From Dyella_A sp049445995 (GTDB taxonomy: Bacteria; Pseudomonadota; Gammaproteobacteria; Xanthomonadales; Rhodanobacteraceae), in assembly GCF_049445995.1 (NCBI RefSeq), contig NZ_JBMSDZ010000005.1:175607-239606 (forward strand): a DNA stretch of 64,000 bases, given 5' to 3'. Made by a program: the position numbers and the translations under genes. Below are positions 53,645 to 63,351 of this stretch, in pieces (position 1 is the first letter of the stretch; every line of letters begins with the position of its first letter). The notes under the pieces are model-generated. The model was not told the origin of the DNA. It searched no databases and saw nothing but the letters and a program-made list of their open reading frames with translations.

Positions 53645-54325
53645 ATGAGCCGCCCAGTCACCGTGCCCGTACTCACCATCGACGGGCCGTCGGGATCGGG
53701 CAAGGGCACCATCAGCCGGCTGGTGGCCGAACAACTGGGCTGGCGCCTGCTCGACTCGGGGGCGCTCTACCGAGCGGTGGGTTACGCGGCCGGGGCGGCG
53801 GGGCTGGACCTGTCCGACGTCGAGGCGGTCACGCGCTGCGCCCAGTCCACCAGGATCCGCTTCCAGCCCTCCGCGGACGGACACGACACCCGGGTGCTGG
53901 TGAACGGCCATGATGCGACGGACGAGCTCCGTACCGAGACGGCCGGCGCCGCGGCTTCCGCGATTGCCTCGATTCCCACGGTGCGTCAGGCACTTGTGGA
54001 CATGCAGCTGGGGTTCCGCAAGGCGCCGGGGCTGGTCGCCGACGGGCGCGACATGGGCACCGTGATCTTCCCGGATGCCGCACACAAGGTGTTCCTCACT
54101 GCAAGCGCCGCCGAACGGGCAAAAAGACGCTATAAGCAGTTGAAGGAAAAGGGACTCAGCGTTACACTTTCGGGCCTTCAGCGCGAAATTGAAGCGCGTG
54201 ACGCCCGCGATGCCTCGCGAGCCGTCGCACCGCTCAAGCCCGCCGCCGATGCGGTTCTGGTGGATACCACCGGCATGCCGATCGCCGACGTCGTCGCCAA
54301 AGTACTCGCCGTCGTCCGACCGTAA
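53645..54325 (+). CDS. cmk: Cytidylate kinase
   Basis: 226 residues. P-loop TIDGPSGSGKGTISRLVAEQLGWRLLDSGALYRAVGYAA, the NMP-binding region and LVADGRDMGTVIFPDAAHKVFLTASAAERAKRRYKQL (lid arginines). Phosphorylates CMP/dCMP. It is followed by rpsA, an order conserved across gammaproteobacteria. A 14-bp GC hairpin (54308-54341) covers its stop codon. Confidence 0.98.
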   Translation: MSRPVTVPVLTIDGPSGSGKGTISRLVAEQLGWRLLDSGALYRAVGYAAGAAGLDLSDVEAVTRCAQSTRIRFQPSADGHDTRVLVNGHDATDELRTETAGAAASAIASIPTVRQALVDMQLGFRKAPGLVADGRDMGTVIFPDAAHKVFLTASAAERAKRRYKQLKEKGLSVTLSGLQREIEARDARDASRAVAPLKPAADAVLVDTTGMPIADVVAKVLAVVRP

Positions 54326-54341
54326 CGGGTCGGACGACGGC
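54308..54341 (+). terminator. GC hairpin at the cmk end
   Basis: GCCGTCGTCCGACC/GGTCGGACGACGGC, a 14-bp perfect stem over the stop codon, with no T-run. It may be an mRNA-end structure or a weak attenuator ahead of rpsA. Confidence 0.45.
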
Positions 54342-54493
54342 TTCAGCGCCCCAGCCGCGGCATGGGGTTTTGGTCAACGGTGGCAAGGGGTTTTCCTCCG
54401 AATCACCCACAACCGGTGGGCCCATCCGTTCCCTGCGCATTACATCCGACGGCGCGCTCGGGACAACGGCCTTTCTTATTTTCTGGAATCAAC

Positions 54494-56167
54494 ATGACTG
54501 AAAGTTTTGCCGAGCTGTTTGAACAGAGCCAGCAGGCCATTTCCAAGCTCAAGCCGGGCGCCATCGTCACGGGCATCGTGGTGGAGATCCGCAACGACGT
54601 TGTCGTGATCAACGCCGGCCTGAAGAGCGAAGGCATCGTCCCGATCGAGCAGTTCAAGGACGAGAAGGGCGAGTTGGAAGTGCAGGTGGGCGACGAGGTG
54701 AAGGTGGCCCTCGACGCACTGGAAGACGGTTTCGGCGAGACCAAGCTGTCGCGCGAGAAGGCCAAGCGTTCGATGGTGTGGGACGACCTGGAGCAGGCGT
54801 TCGACAAGGAAGAGACCATCACCGGCATGATCTCGGGCAAGGTCAAGGGCGGTTTCACCGTCGACATCAAGGACGTCCGCGCGTTCCTGCCCGGCTCGCT
54901 GGTCGACGTGCGCCCGGTGCGCGATCCGGTCTACCTCGAGGGCAAGGAACTCGAGTTCAAGATCATCAAGCTCGACCGCAAGCGCAACAACGTGGTGGTC
55001 AGCCGCCGCGCCGTCGTCGAGACCGAGTTCTCCGAGGAGCGCGAGAAGCTGCTGGAGCGCCTGACCGAGGGCGCGGTGGTCAAGGGCACCGTCAAGAACC
55101 TCACCGACTACGGCGCGTTCGTGGACCTGGGCGGCATCGACGGTCTGCTGCACATCACCGACATGGCGTGGAAGCGCGTGCGGCACCCGTCCGAGGTGGT
55201 CAACGTCGGCGACGAGCTCGATGTGCGCGTGCTCAAGTACGACAAGGAGCGCAACCGCGTCTCGCTGGGCCTCAAGCAGCTGGGCGACGACCCGTGGGTC
55301 GCGATCGCCCGCCGCTATCCGGTCGGCAGCCGCCTGTTCGGCAAGGTCTCCAACGTCACCGACTACGGCTGCTTCGTCGAGATCGAGCCGGGCGTCGAGG
55401 GCCTGGTCCACGTGTCCGAGATGGACTGGACCAACAAGAACGTCAACCCGGCCAAGGTGGTGCAGGTCGGCGACGAGACCGAGGTCATGGTGCTGGACGT
55501 GGATGAAGAGCGTCGCCGCATCTCGCTGGGCATCAAGCAGACGCGCTCCAATCCGTGGGAAGCGTTCGCAGCGATGCACAAGAAGAACGACAAGGTGTCC
55601 GGCCAGATCAAGTCGATCACCGACTTCGGCATCTTCATCGGCCTGGACGGCGGCATCGACGGCCTGGTCCACCTGTCGGACATCTCCTGGCAGGCCTCGG
55701 GCGAGGATCTGGTGCGCAACTTCAAGAAGGGCGACGAGATCGAGGCCGTGGTGCTGGCGGTGGATCCGGAACGCGAGCGCATCTCGCTGGGCATCAAGCA
55801 GATGGAGCAGGATCCGTTCGGCCAGTTCATGGCCAGCAATCCGCGCGGCACCATCGTCAACGGCACCGTGAAGGAAGTCGATGCGAAGGGCGCCACGATC
55901 GATCTGGGCGAGGGCGTCGAGGGTTACCTGCGCGCCAACGACATCGCCAAGGAGCGCATCGACGATGCCACCCAGCACCTGAAGGTGGGCGACAAGGTCG
56001 AGGCCAAGTTCACCGGCATGGATCGCAAGGGTCGTGTGCTGCAACTCTCGATCCGCGCGAAGGACGAGGAGGAAGTGCAGGACCTGATGGCCGACTACGG
56101 TTCAGCCAGCACCGGCACCACCAAGCTCGGCGCGCTGCTGCAGGAACAACTCAACAAGGCTGACTAA
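54494..56167 (+). CDS. rpsA: 30S ribosomal protein S1
   Basis: 557 residues from ATG 54494. Six S1 (OB-fold) domains: e.g. GAIVTGIVVEIRNDVVVINAG, VKGTVKNLTDYGAFVDLGGIDGLLHITDMAW, GQIKSITDFGIFIGLDGGIDGLVHLSDISW. S1 binds mRNA and helps initiation on weak ribosome sites. The start has no classic Shine-Dalgarno, as is typical for rpsA, whose leader is controlled by S1 itself. A GC hairpin follows at 56196-56221. Confidence 0.98.
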   Translation: MTESFAELFEQSQQAISKLKPGAIVTGIVVEIRNDVVVINAGLKSEGIVPIEQFKDEKGELEVQVGDEVKVALDALEDGFGETKLSREKAKRSMVWDDLEQAFDKEETITGMISGKVKGGFTVDIKDVRAFLPGSLVDVRPVRDPVYLEGKELEFKIIKLDRKRNNVVVSRRAVVETEFSEEREKLLERLTEGAVVKGTVKNLTDYGAFVDLGGIDGLLHITDMAWKRVRHPSEVVNVGDELDVRVLKYDKERNRVSLGLKQLGDDPWVAIARRYPVGSRLFGKVSNVTDYGCFVEIEPGVEGLVHVSEMDWTNKNVNPAKVVQVGDETEVMVLDVDEERRRISLGIKQTRSNPWEAFAAMHKKNDKVSGQIKSITDFGIFIGLDGGIDGLVHLSDISWQASGEDLVRNFKKGDEIEAVVLAVDPERERISLGIKQMEQDPFGQFMASNPRGTIVNGTVKEVDAKGATIDLGEGVEGYLRANDIAKERIDDATQHLKVGDKVEAKFTGMDRKGRVLQLSIRAKDEEEVQDLMADYGSASTGTTKLGALLQEQLNKAD

Positions 56168-56195
56168 AATCCGGCGAGCAGTCGGCAAGCAGGAC

Positions 56196-56226
56196 GCGGG
56201 GCGGCTTCATGGCCGCCCCGCCGTTT
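56196..56226 (+). terminator. rpsA terminator
   Basis: GCGGGGCGGC-TTCATG-GCCGCCCCGC (56196-56221), followed by CGTTTC. The T-run is short. Confidence 0.65.
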
Positions 56227-56248
56227 CACGTCGCGGACACTGGGGACC

Positions 56249-56548
56249 ATGACCAAATCCGAATTGATCGAGGCGCTGGCACGGCGTCAGACCCATCTTG
56301 CGTTCGGTGACGTCGAGTTGGCGGTGAAAAGCGTCATCGAACAGATGAGCCATGCCCTGTCCAACGGCGAACGCATCGAGGTTCGCGGATTCGGCAGTTT
56401 CGCCCTGCATTACCGGCCGCCGCGCATGGGGCGCAACCCCAAGACCGGCGAAGCGGTGGCGCTGCCGGGCAAGCACGTTCCGCATTTCAAGCCCGGCAAG
56501 GAGCTGCGCGAACGGGTGAACCAACAGCTGGAGCTGGAGCAGGACTGA
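56249..56548 (+). CDS. ihfB: Integration host factor subunit beta
   Basis: 99 residues. The HU/IHF signature IEVRGFGSFALHYRPPRMGRNPKTGEAVALPGKHVPHFKPGKELRE is complete, with the DNA-intercalating proline in NPKTG. It bends DNA at specific sites with IhfA and assists phage integration and promoter architecture. It sits directly after rpsA, as in many gammaproteobacteria. Confidence 0.98.
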   Translation: MTKSELIEALARRQTHLAFGDVELAVKSVIEQMSHALSNGERIEVRGFGSFALHYRPPRMGRNPKTGEAVALPGKHVPHFKPGKELRERVNQQLELEQD

Positions 56549-56572
56549 GCGGCTCTTTACCCGCAATGGACG

Positions 56573-56607
56573 AAGGCAGGCGACGACAAGTCGGTCCTGC
56601 CTTTTTT
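56573..56607 (+). terminator. ihfB terminator
   Basis: AAGGCAGG (56573-56580) with CCTGCCTT (56596-56603), continuing into a T-run to 56607. Confidence 0.85.
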
Positions 56608-56671
56608 GTGGGCGGAGCATCCGATGATCGAGAGCCTGTGCCGGTCATGGGCGATCGGTTAAAGTCACGCG

Positions 56672-56923
56672 ATGCGCCTGCTATCCCTGCTCATCGTGCT
56701 GGTCTTCGTTGCCCTTGGCGTCCTGCTCGGGGCGCTCAACGCCGATCTGGTCACCTACGATTTCGCCTTCGCGCGACTGACTCTGCCCAAGGGGGCGGCA
56801 TGGCTGGCGGCACTGCTGATCGGCTGGCTGCTGGGTGGGCTGACCGCCTGGTGGGGCATGCGCTGGCGTCAGCGTGAGAAGGCGCGGGGGCGCGACTCCA
56901 GGCCGGCCGCGAATCGTCCATGA
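56672..56923 (+). CDS. lapA: LapA-domain inner membrane protein
   Basis: 83 residues with two hydrophobic segments (LLSLLIVLVFVALGVLLGAL and WLAALLIGWLLGGLTAWWGM) and a basic tail, the LapA/YciS plan. With LapB it regulates LPS assembly through LpxC turnover in E. coli. Start at 56672; the weak ribosome site leaves the start slightly uncertain. Overlaps lapB by four bases. Confidence 0.9.
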   Translation: MRLLSLLIVLVFVALGVLLGALNADLVTYDFAFARLTLPKGAAWLAALLIGWLLGGLTAWWGMRWRQREKARGRDSRPAANRP

Positions 56924-58092
56924 ATCCGCTGTACGCGTTGTTGCTGCTCCTGCCGGTGGCTTTCCTCAGCGGTTGGTGGACCGCGCGGCGCGCCGGCGTG
57001 CGCCGTTCCGGCGCCAAGGTAAGCGAGCTGTCGTCAGATTATTTCCGCGGCCTGAACTACCTGCTCAACGAAGAGCAGGACAAGGCCATCGAGGTATTCC
57101 TCAAGCTGGCCGAATACAACCGCGACACGGTCGAAACCCACCTCGCGCTGGGCAACCTGTTCCGCCGGCGCGGCGAGGTGGACCGGGCGATCCGCCTGCA
57201 CCAGCATCTGGTCTCGCGTCCGGGCCTGTCCGACACGATGAAGACTGTCGCGCTGCTGGAACTCGGCGAGGACTACATGCGTGCCGGCCTGCTGGATCGC
57301 GCGGAGGCGCTGTTCTGCGACCTGGTGGCGATGGATGCTCACGCGCCATCCGCCTTGCGCCATCTGATCTCGATCTACCAGCACGAGCGTGACTGGAACA
57401 AGGCGATCGAGCACGCGCGCCGGCTGGAGGCGATGACCGGCGAGGACGAGTCCGCCATGGTTGCGCAGTTCTACTGCGAGCTGGCCGAGCGATCGCGCCA
57501 GCACGGCGCGCACAAGGATGCCGCCGACTACCTGAAGCAGGCTTTCGATTGCCAGCCCGATTGCGTGCGTGCCTTCATGCTGACCGGCCGCCTGCACGCC
57601 GAGCAGGGCGAACACGCCGCGGCGATCGTCGCCTACGAGGCCGCGGTGGAGGCGGACATCGCCTTCGTGCCGGATATCCTGCCGCCGCTGCTCGACAGCT
57701 ACGCCTGCGCCCAGCAGATGGAGCGCGCGGAACACTTCCTGCAAGACATGCTGGGCCGTTACCACGGCATCTCGCCGGTGCTGGCGCTGACGCGCCTGTA
57801 CCGGCAGCGCGACGGCGAGCGCGCGGCGGTGGATTTCCTCACCGGCCAACTGCGCCAGCGTCCGTCCGTGCGCGGGCTGATGGCGTTGATCGACGCCACC
57901 ATGGACAAGATTCACGGCGAGGCGCGGGACAATTTCCTGATCCTGCGCGACCTCACCAGGAAGCTGCTCGAAGGGCAGGCGATGTATCGCTGCAGCCGCT
58001 GCGGCTTTGGTGCCAAGGCACACCATTGGCAGTGCCCGAGCTGCAAGAACTGGAGCACGATCCGCCCGATCCATGGCGTGGCGAACGAATAG
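56920..58092 (+). CDS. lapB: LPS assembly protein LapB (TPR, rubredoxin-like tail)
   Basis: 390 residues. An N-terminal membrane anchor (LYALLLLLPVAFLSGWW), then tandem TPR-like helices (e.g. EVFLKLAEYNRDTVETHLALGNLFRRRGEVDRAI) and a C-terminal zinc ribbon CSRCGFGAKAHHWQCPSCKNW. In E. coli LapB adapts FtsH to LpxC and thereby controls lipid A synthesis. Coupled to lapA by ATGA overlap. Confidence 0.95.
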   Translation: MNPLYALLLLLPVAFLSGWWTARRAGVRRSGAKVSELSSDYFRGLNYLLNEEQDKAIEVFLKLAEYNRDTVETHLALGNLFRRRGEVDRAIRLHQHLVSRPGLSDTMKTVALLELGEDYMRAGLLDRAEALFCDLVAMDAHAPSALRHLISIYQHERDWNKAIEHARRLEAMTGEDESAMVAQFYCELAERSRQHGAHKDAADYLKQAFDCQPDCVRAFMLTGRLHAEQGEHAAAIVAYEAAVEADIAFVPDILPPLLDSYACAQQMERAEHFLQDMLGRYHGISPVLALTRLYRQRDGERAAVDFLTGQLRQRPSVRGLMALIDATMDKIHGEARDNFLILRDLTRKLLEGQAMYRCSRCGFGAKAHHWQCPSCKNWSTIRPIHGVANE

Positions 58093-58093
58093 C

Positions 58094-59134
58094 ATGGCGA
58101 CGGACGTGCCACGGCTGGCCTTGCTGATCCTCCCACTGCTGTCGCTGCTGTGTTCCGGCCTGGTCGTTCGCGGGGCGATCGGCTACGCGCATCGACGCGG
58201 CATGCTCGATCAACCCGGGCAGCGCCGCTCGCACATCGCACCGACGCCGCGCGGCGGCGGTATCGGCATCATTCTGGCGGCGCTCGTGTTCTTGCCGGTC
58301 TGCCTGCGCCTGCTGCCGGCGCCGCTGCCATCTGCCGAAACGCTCGCACTCTGCATCGGGTTGGCCCTGGTGGCTGGCACGGGTTGGTGGGACGACCACC
58401 GGCCACTGCCGGTGTTGCCCCGGCTGGCCATCCAGTCGCTGGCCGTACTGATCCTTGGCATGGCGATGGTCGCCGATGGCCTGCCGATCTTGTGGCTGCC
58501 CCTGCTGCTGGCTGCCGGCGTAGGCAGCACCAACCTGCACAATTTCATGGACGGCATCGACGGCCTGCTGGCGCAGCAGGCGCTGTTCGTGTTCGCGGGA
58601 GCGGCCCTGCTGGCCATGGGTGTGCAGGCCTGGGCGCTGGCCGGGGCGTCGCTGGTCATGTTGGCGGCGTGCCTGGGCTTCTGGTTGTTCAATCGACCGC
58701 CGGCGCGCATCTTCATGGGCGATGTCGGCAGCGGCGCCCTCGGGTTTTTCGTGTTCGCACTGGCGGCCTTGCTCTGGCGCGAGCGCACGGCCCTTGCGTG
58801 GCCGCTGGCGACGCTCAGCGCGAGTTTCATCACGGATGCGGGATTGACCCTCGCAGTCAGGATTTGGCGCGGTCGGCGCTGGTACAGTGCGCACCGTGAG
58901 CATCTGTACCAGTGGCTGGTGCGCAAGGGGGCGACGCACCGGCAGGTGGGCATCGGCTACGCGATGTGGAACCTGGCGGTGTGCGCGCCGCTGGCCGCGC
59001 TCGCTTGGTGCGAGTCAGGGAAGGGTTGGTGGCCGTGCATCGCAGCGTACGCGCTGACTGCTGCCGCATGGGCAAGGCTCAAGCGGCGCTGCCTGCGTCG
59101 TGTGCCGACCGGGGATCGACATGTCAATGCGTAA
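58094..59134 (+). CDS. GT4 family undecaprenyl-phosphate sugar-1-phosphate transferase (WecA/WbpL-like)
   Basis: 346 residues, polytopic with about ten hydrophobic segments. The family motifs are RSHIAPTPRGGG (start), LHNFMDGIDGLLAQ (catalytic DDxxD-like Asp region) and FMGDVGSGALGFFVFAL. It initiates polysaccharide synthesis by loading a sugar phosphate on the lipid carrier. The start at 58094 follows the lapB stop directly; the next gene overlaps by 14 bases. Sugar specificity unknown. Confidence 0.9.
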   Translation: MATDVPRLALLILPLLSLLCSGLVVRGAIGYAHRRGMLDQPGQRRSHIAPTPRGGGIGIILAALVFLPVCLRLLPAPLPSAETLALCIGLALVAGTGWWDDHRPLPVLPRLAIQSLAVLILGMAMVADGLPILWLPLLLAAGVGSTNLHNFMDGIDGLLAQQALFVFAGAALLAMGVQAWALAGASLVMLAACLGFWLFNRPPARIFMGDVGSGALGFFVFALAALLWRERTALAWPLATLSASFITDAGLTLAVRIWRGRRWYSAHREHLYQWLVRKGATHRQVGIGYAMWNLAVCAPLAALAWCESGKGWWPCIAAYALTAAAWARLKRRCLRRVPTGDRHVNA

Positions 59135-61016
59135 GACCATCGCCGCCATCCACCCTCGCGTAGCCGTGGCCGTGCACGACCTGTCCGTGACGGCTTTGGC
59201 CTGGTGGATCGCCAAGGCCCTGCGCTACGCGCTGATGCCGGATGTGGCGGTGACCTTCTTCGCCTTCGAATTTCCGCTGGTGCTGCTGGTACAGGGGGTG
59301 CTGTTCGCCTGGACCGGCCTGTACAAGGGGGTCTGGCGCTTCGCCAGCCTGCCCGACCTGTGGAACATCCTGCGTGCGTCGGTGCTCGGCAGCTTTGCCA
59401 TCGGCCTGGTGCTGTTTCTCTACAACCGCCTTGAGGGTGTGCCGCGCTCGGTGCTGCTGCTGTATCCGGTCGTGCTGGCGATGTTCCTGGGCGGTCCGCG
59501 CCTGCTGTATCGCTTCTGGAAAGACAGCCGCGTGGACCTGTTCGAGTCCAAGGCCGTCAAGCGCGTGCTCATCGTGGGCGCGGACCGCGCCGGCGAAGCA
59601 CTGCTGCGCGACCTGCGCCGCGACAGCCGCTACTCGGTGGTGGGATTCGTCGACGACCAGGGCAACCTGCGCGGCGCCAAGATCGGCGGCTACCCGGTAC
59701 TGGGCACGCTCGACCAGCTGCCCGACGTGGCGCGCGAAACCGGCGTGGAAATGCTGCTCATCGCGTTGCCCGGTGCCTCGACCGCGCAGATGCGCCACGT
59801 GGTGGAACTGTGCGACGGCACCGGCCTGCCTTACCGTACCGTGCCCCGGCTGGAGGACGTGGTCGCCGGCCGCGCGCATTTCAACGAGATCAAGGAAGTC
59901 GCGATCGAGGACCTGCTCGGGCGCGATGCGGTGGAACTCGACTGGACGGCCATTCGCGAAAATCTTACCGGGCGACGGGTGCTGGTCACCGGCGGCGGCG
60001 GCTCGATCGGCGCGGAACTGTGCCGGCAGGTGGCACGGCTGGGCGCGCAGTCGCTCACCGTGGTGGAAAACAGCGAGTACAACCTCTACCGCATCGACAG
60101 GGAGCTGGCGGCCGATTATCCGGAGCTGATCCTCGACGGCGTGCTGGCCGACTGCGGCGATCGCGTGGCGATGGCGCATGCCTTTGCCGAATACCGCCCG
60201 CAGGTGGTGTTCCATGCCGCCGCCTACAAGCACGTGCCGCTGCTGCAGAACCAGCTGCGCACGGGCTTTCGCAACAACGTGCTGGCCACGCGCCATGTCG
60301 CCGAGCTGGCGCACGAGCACGGCGTCGAATGCTTCGTGCTGATCTCCACCGACAAGGCGGTCAACCCCACCAGCGTGATGGGTGCGTGCAAGCGCATCGC
60401 CGAGATCTGGTGCCAGAACCTCGGCGCGCGCTCGACCACGCGCTTCATCACCGTGCGCTTCGGCAACGTGCTGGACTCGGCCGGTTCGGTGGTGCCGCTG
60501 TTCCGCCAGCAGATCCGCGACGGCGGACCGGTGACCGTCACCCATCCGGAGATGTCGCGCTATTTCATGACCATCCCCGAGGCTTGCCAGCTGATCCTGC
60601 AGGCCTCCAGCCTGGGCCGGGGCGGCGAGATCTTCGCGCTGGACATGGGCGAGCCGGTCAAGATCCGCGACCTCGCCGAGCAGATGATCCGCCTGGCCGG
60701 CAAGAAGCCGGGCACCGAGATCCCGATCGTCTACACCGGCCTGCGCGCCGGCGAGAAATTGTTCGAGGAGCTGTTCCACGCGCTGGAAAACTATAGTGAG
60801 ACCGCCCACGCCAAGATCTTCCTCGCGCAACATCGCGAGGTCCCGTGGGAGCTGCTGCAGGCTGTGATCAACAGGGCGGCCGAAGCCGTCGATCGATTCG
60901 ATGAGGAAGAATTGCGCCGCTGTGTGTCGAGCCTGCTGCCGTCGTTCCGCTGGAGCGATACGGCGCAGCCGGTCAACGTAGTGTCGATTCGTCGCCAGGA
61001 AACAGGAGAGAAGTAA
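59121..61016 (+). CDS. Nucleoside-diphosphate-sugar 4,6-dehydratase (CapD/WbpM-like)
   Basis: 631 residues from ATG 59121 (GGGGA ahead). Four N-terminal membrane helices, a CoA-binding-like NAD domain (VLIVGADRAGEALLRDLRRD), then the SDR catalytic half: VLVTGGGGSIGAELCRQVARLGA and ISTDKAVNPTSVMGACKRIAE (S/T...MxxxK catalytic set). It converts a UDP-sugar, probably UDP-GlcNAc, to a 4-keto-6-deoxy form for surface glycans. The gene pair with WecA/WbpL-like is typical of O-antigen or capsule loci. Confidence 0.92.
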   Translation: MSMRKTIAAIHPRVAVAVHDLSVTALAWWIAKALRYALMPDVAVTFFAFEFPLVLLVQGVLFAWTGLYKGVWRFASLPDLWNILRASVLGSFAIGLVLFLYNRLEGVPRSVLLLYPVVLAMFLGGPRLLYRFWKDSRVDLFESKAVKRVLIVGADRAGEALLRDLRRDSRYSVVGFVDDQGNLRGAKIGGYPVLGTLDQLPDVARETGVEMLLIALPGASTAQMRHVVELCDGTGLPYRTVPRLEDVVAGRAHFNEIKEVAIEDLLGRDAVELDWTAIRENLTGRRVLVTGGGGSIGAELCRQVARLGAQSLTVVENSEYNLYRIDRELAADYPELILDGVLADCGDRVAMAHAFAEYRPQVVFHAAAYKHVPLLQNQLRTGFRNNVLATRHVAELAHEHGVECFVLISTDKAVNPTSVMGACKRIAEIWCQNLGARSTTRFITVRFGNVLDSAGSVVPLFRQQIRDGGPVTVTHPEMSRYFMTIPEACQLILQASSLGRGGEIFALDMGEPVKIRDLAEQMIRLAGKKPGTEIPIVYTGLRAGEKLFEELFHALENYSETAHAKIFLAQHREVPWELLQAVINRAAEAVDRFDEEELRRCVSSLLPSFRWSDTAQPVNVVSIRRQETGEK

Positions 61017-61895
61017 GTGAGCAAGCCGCTGCGCAAGGTCGTGTTTCCCGTCGCCGGACTCGGCACGCGTTTCCTGCCCGCCACCAAGGTGGTGGCCAAG
61101 GAGATGCTGCCCGTGCTGGATCGCCCGTTGATCCAGTACGCCGTGGACGAGGCGGTCGACGCGGGTGCCGACACGCTGATCTTCGTCACCAATCGCTACA
61201 AGCACGCCATCGCCGACTACTTCGACAAGGCCTATGAGCTGGAGGCCAAGCTGCAGGAAAAGGGCAAGGCCGAGTTGCTGGCGATGGTGCAGGGCACGCT
61301 GCCCAGGCACGTGCGCGCGATCTTCGTGACCCAGCCCGAAGCGCTGGGGCTGGGCCATGCGGTGCTGTGCGCCAGGCCGGTGGTGGGCGACGAGCCGTTC
61401 GGGGTGATCCTGCCCGACGACCTGATCTGGAACGGCACCCGCCGCGGTGCGCTGGGTCAGATGGCCGATCTGGCGCTGTCGCAGCAGGCTGCCGGTGTCA
61501 TCGCCGTGGAAGAAGTCCCGCACGACGAGACCGACAAGTACGGCATCGTCGCCGCCACCCCGGTCGACGAGCGCAGCGCCGCCATCCGTCACATGGTCGA
61601 GAAGCCCAAGCCGGCCGACGCGCCGTCCAACCTGGCGGTGGTCGGCCGCTACGTGCTGCCGGGCCGCATCTTCCAGCTGCTGGAGCAGACCACGCCCGGC
61701 GCCGGCGGCGAGATCCAGCTCACCGATGCCATCGAGGCGCTGCTGAAGGAGCAGGGCAAGGTACTGGCGTACCGCTTCGAAGGCACGCGCTTCGACTGCG
61801 GCAACAAGGCCGGTCTGGTGCGCGCCACCATGCACATGGCCATGCAGGATCCCGGGCTGGCGACGGTGGTGCGGGAATTCGTCGCCACGCACTGA
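61017..61895 (+). CDS. galU: UTP-glucose-1-phosphate uridylyltransferase
   Basis: 292 residues from GTG 61017 (AGGAGAG ahead). Nucleotidyltransferase signature KVVFPVAGLGTRFLPATKVVAKEMLPVLDRPLIQYAVDEAVDAGADT, and LPDDLIWNGT and EKPKPADAPSNLAVVGRYV. It makes UDP-glucose, precursor of many polysaccharides. It starts one base after the dehydratase stop, so the three genes form one operon. Confidence 0.97.
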   Translation: MSKPLRKVVFPVAGLGTRFLPATKVVAKEMLPVLDRPLIQYAVDEAVDAGADTLIFVTNRYKHAIADYFDKAYELEAKLQEKGKAELLAMVQGTLPRHVRAIFVTQPEALGLGHAVLCARPVVGDEPFGVILPDDLIWNGTRRGALGQMADLALSQQAAGVIAVEEVPHDETDKYGIVAATPVDERSAAIRHMVEKPKPADAPSNLAVVGRYVLPGRIFQLLEQTTPGAGGEIQLTDAIEALLKEQGKVLAYRFEGTRFDCGNKAGLVRATMHMAMQDPGLATVVREFVATH

Positions 61896-61990
61896 GCGAT
61901 TACCACGACCGGATCGCGGCCCTCCGGTCGCGCCCGTCCCCACTCGGCGCTATGCTCGCCGCCTTTCCGGTTTCCGGCTCGGCGTCCCGC

Positions 61991-63280
61991 ATGCACCCGT
62001 CCTCGGCACCTTCGTATTACCGCGCCACGGCCACCGCTTACCCGGCCTTCGCCCCCTTGCAGGGGCGGCGCGAGGCACGGGTCGCCATCGTCGGCGGCGG
62101 TTATGCCGGGTTGAACACCGCGCTCGGGCTGGCCGAGCGCGGGGTCAAGGACGTCGTGCTGCTGGAGCGCGAACAGGTCGGCTTCGGCGCCTCCGGCCGC
62201 AACGGCGGATTCGTGTTCGGCGGCTATTCGCTGGGCGAGCAGTCGCTGCTCGATCAACTCGGCGAGCCGCGCGCGCGCGCGCTGTTCGGGCTCACCACCG
62301 CTGCGGTGCAGCGCATCCGCGAACGTGTGGCCCGCTATGCGATCGCCTGCGATGCGGTCGACGAGGGCGTAATCTGGGCCAACTGGTTCCGCGATCCCGG
62401 CGTGCTGCACCGGCGCCAGCGGTTGCTCGCCGAGCATTACGGCGTGCACTGGGACTGGCTGGCGCAGAACGAGCTGCGCGAGTGTGTGCGCAGTACGCGC
62501 TATTTCGACGGTCTGTACGAGCGCGATGCGCTGCACCTGCATCCGCTCAATTACGCCATCGGCCTGGCGCAGGCGGCCGCCGCGCAGGGCGTGGCGATCC
62601 ACGAGGGCAGCGGCGTGCGGCGGCTGGAGCGCGAGGGCCTGCGCTGGCGCATCGCCACTGCCGGGGGCGAGGTGCTGGCCGATCAGGTGGTGCTGGCCTG
62701 CGGCGGCTATCTGGCCGGCCTGCAGAAAACCATCGACCGCGCCGTGCTGCCGATCGCCACTTACGTGATGGTCACCGAGCCGCTGGGCGAGCGGCTGGAC
62801 GACTGCCTGCACACCCGCGCGGCAATCTACGACAGCCGTTTCGCCTTCGATTACTACCGCTCGCTGCCCGACCGCCGGCTGCTGTGGGGCGGACGCATTT
62901 CGGTGCTCAACCGCTCGCCGCGGGCGGTGCAGCGCCTGCTGACGCGCGACCTGCTGCGCGTATTTCCCCAGCTCAAGGGTGTGCGCATCGATTACGCCTG
63001 GTCCGGCCTGATGAGCTATGCGCGACACCAGATGCCGCAGATCGGCAGCGCCGGCAGCGGCCTGTGGTGGGCGCAGGCATTCGGTGGCCACGGCGTGGCG
63101 CCGACCTGTGCGGCCGGCGAACTGCTGGCCGCGGCGATCGGCGAGGGCGACGATGGCTGGAAACAGTTTGCCGGCTACGGCCTGCCGAGTACCCGTCGCC
63201 CCGCCGGTTTCGCCGCCGCGCAGGCCACCTACTGGTGGCACGAATTCAACGACTGGCTGAAGACGCGCCTGGAAGGCTGA
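61991..63280 (+). CDS. FAD-dependent oxidoreductase (DAO/PuuB-like)
   Basis: 429 residues from ATG 61991; an in-frame ATG at 61952 is also possible. N-terminal dinucleotide motif VAIVGGGYAGLNTALGLAERG, then GASGRNGGFVFGGYSLGEQSL, a flavin contact common to gamma-glutamylputrescine and amine oxidases; the C-terminal FAD contact is WWAQAFGGHGVAPTCAAGELLA. It oxidises a C-N bond of an unknown amine. A 95-base gap after galU and its own start context suggest separate expression. Confidence 0.88.
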   Translation: MHPSSAPSYYRATATAYPAFAPLQGRREARVAIVGGGYAGLNTALGLAERGVKDVVLLEREQVGFGASGRNGGFVFGGYSLGEQSLLDQLGEPRARALFGLTTAAVQRIRERVARYAIACDAVDEGVIWANWFRDPGVLHRRQRLLAEHYGVHWDWLAQNELRECVRSTRYFDGLYERDALHLHPLNYAIGLAQAAAAQGVAIHEGSGVRRLEREGLRWRIATAGGEVLADQVVLACGGYLAGLQKTIDRAVLPIATYVMVTEPLGERLDDCLHTRAAIYDSRFAFDYYRSLPDRRLLWGGRISVLNRSPRAVQRLLTRDLLRVFPQLKGVRIDYAWSGLMSYARHQMPQIGSAGSGLWWAQAFGGHGVAPTCAAGELLAAAIGEGDDGWKQFAGYGLPSTRRPAGFAAAQATYWWHEFNDWLKTRLEG

Positions 63281-63351
63281 GCCGATTCCAGCTGGGCGAC
63301 CGGCGCGATTGCGGTTAACGTGCGGCCTTCCCACGGCGCAACCGAACCTGC

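Noticed and set aside
59124..61943. Minus-strand ORF of 939 residues opposite the dehydratase and galU
   Set aside because: Shadow of two certain plus-strand genes; low-complexity composition and no domain.
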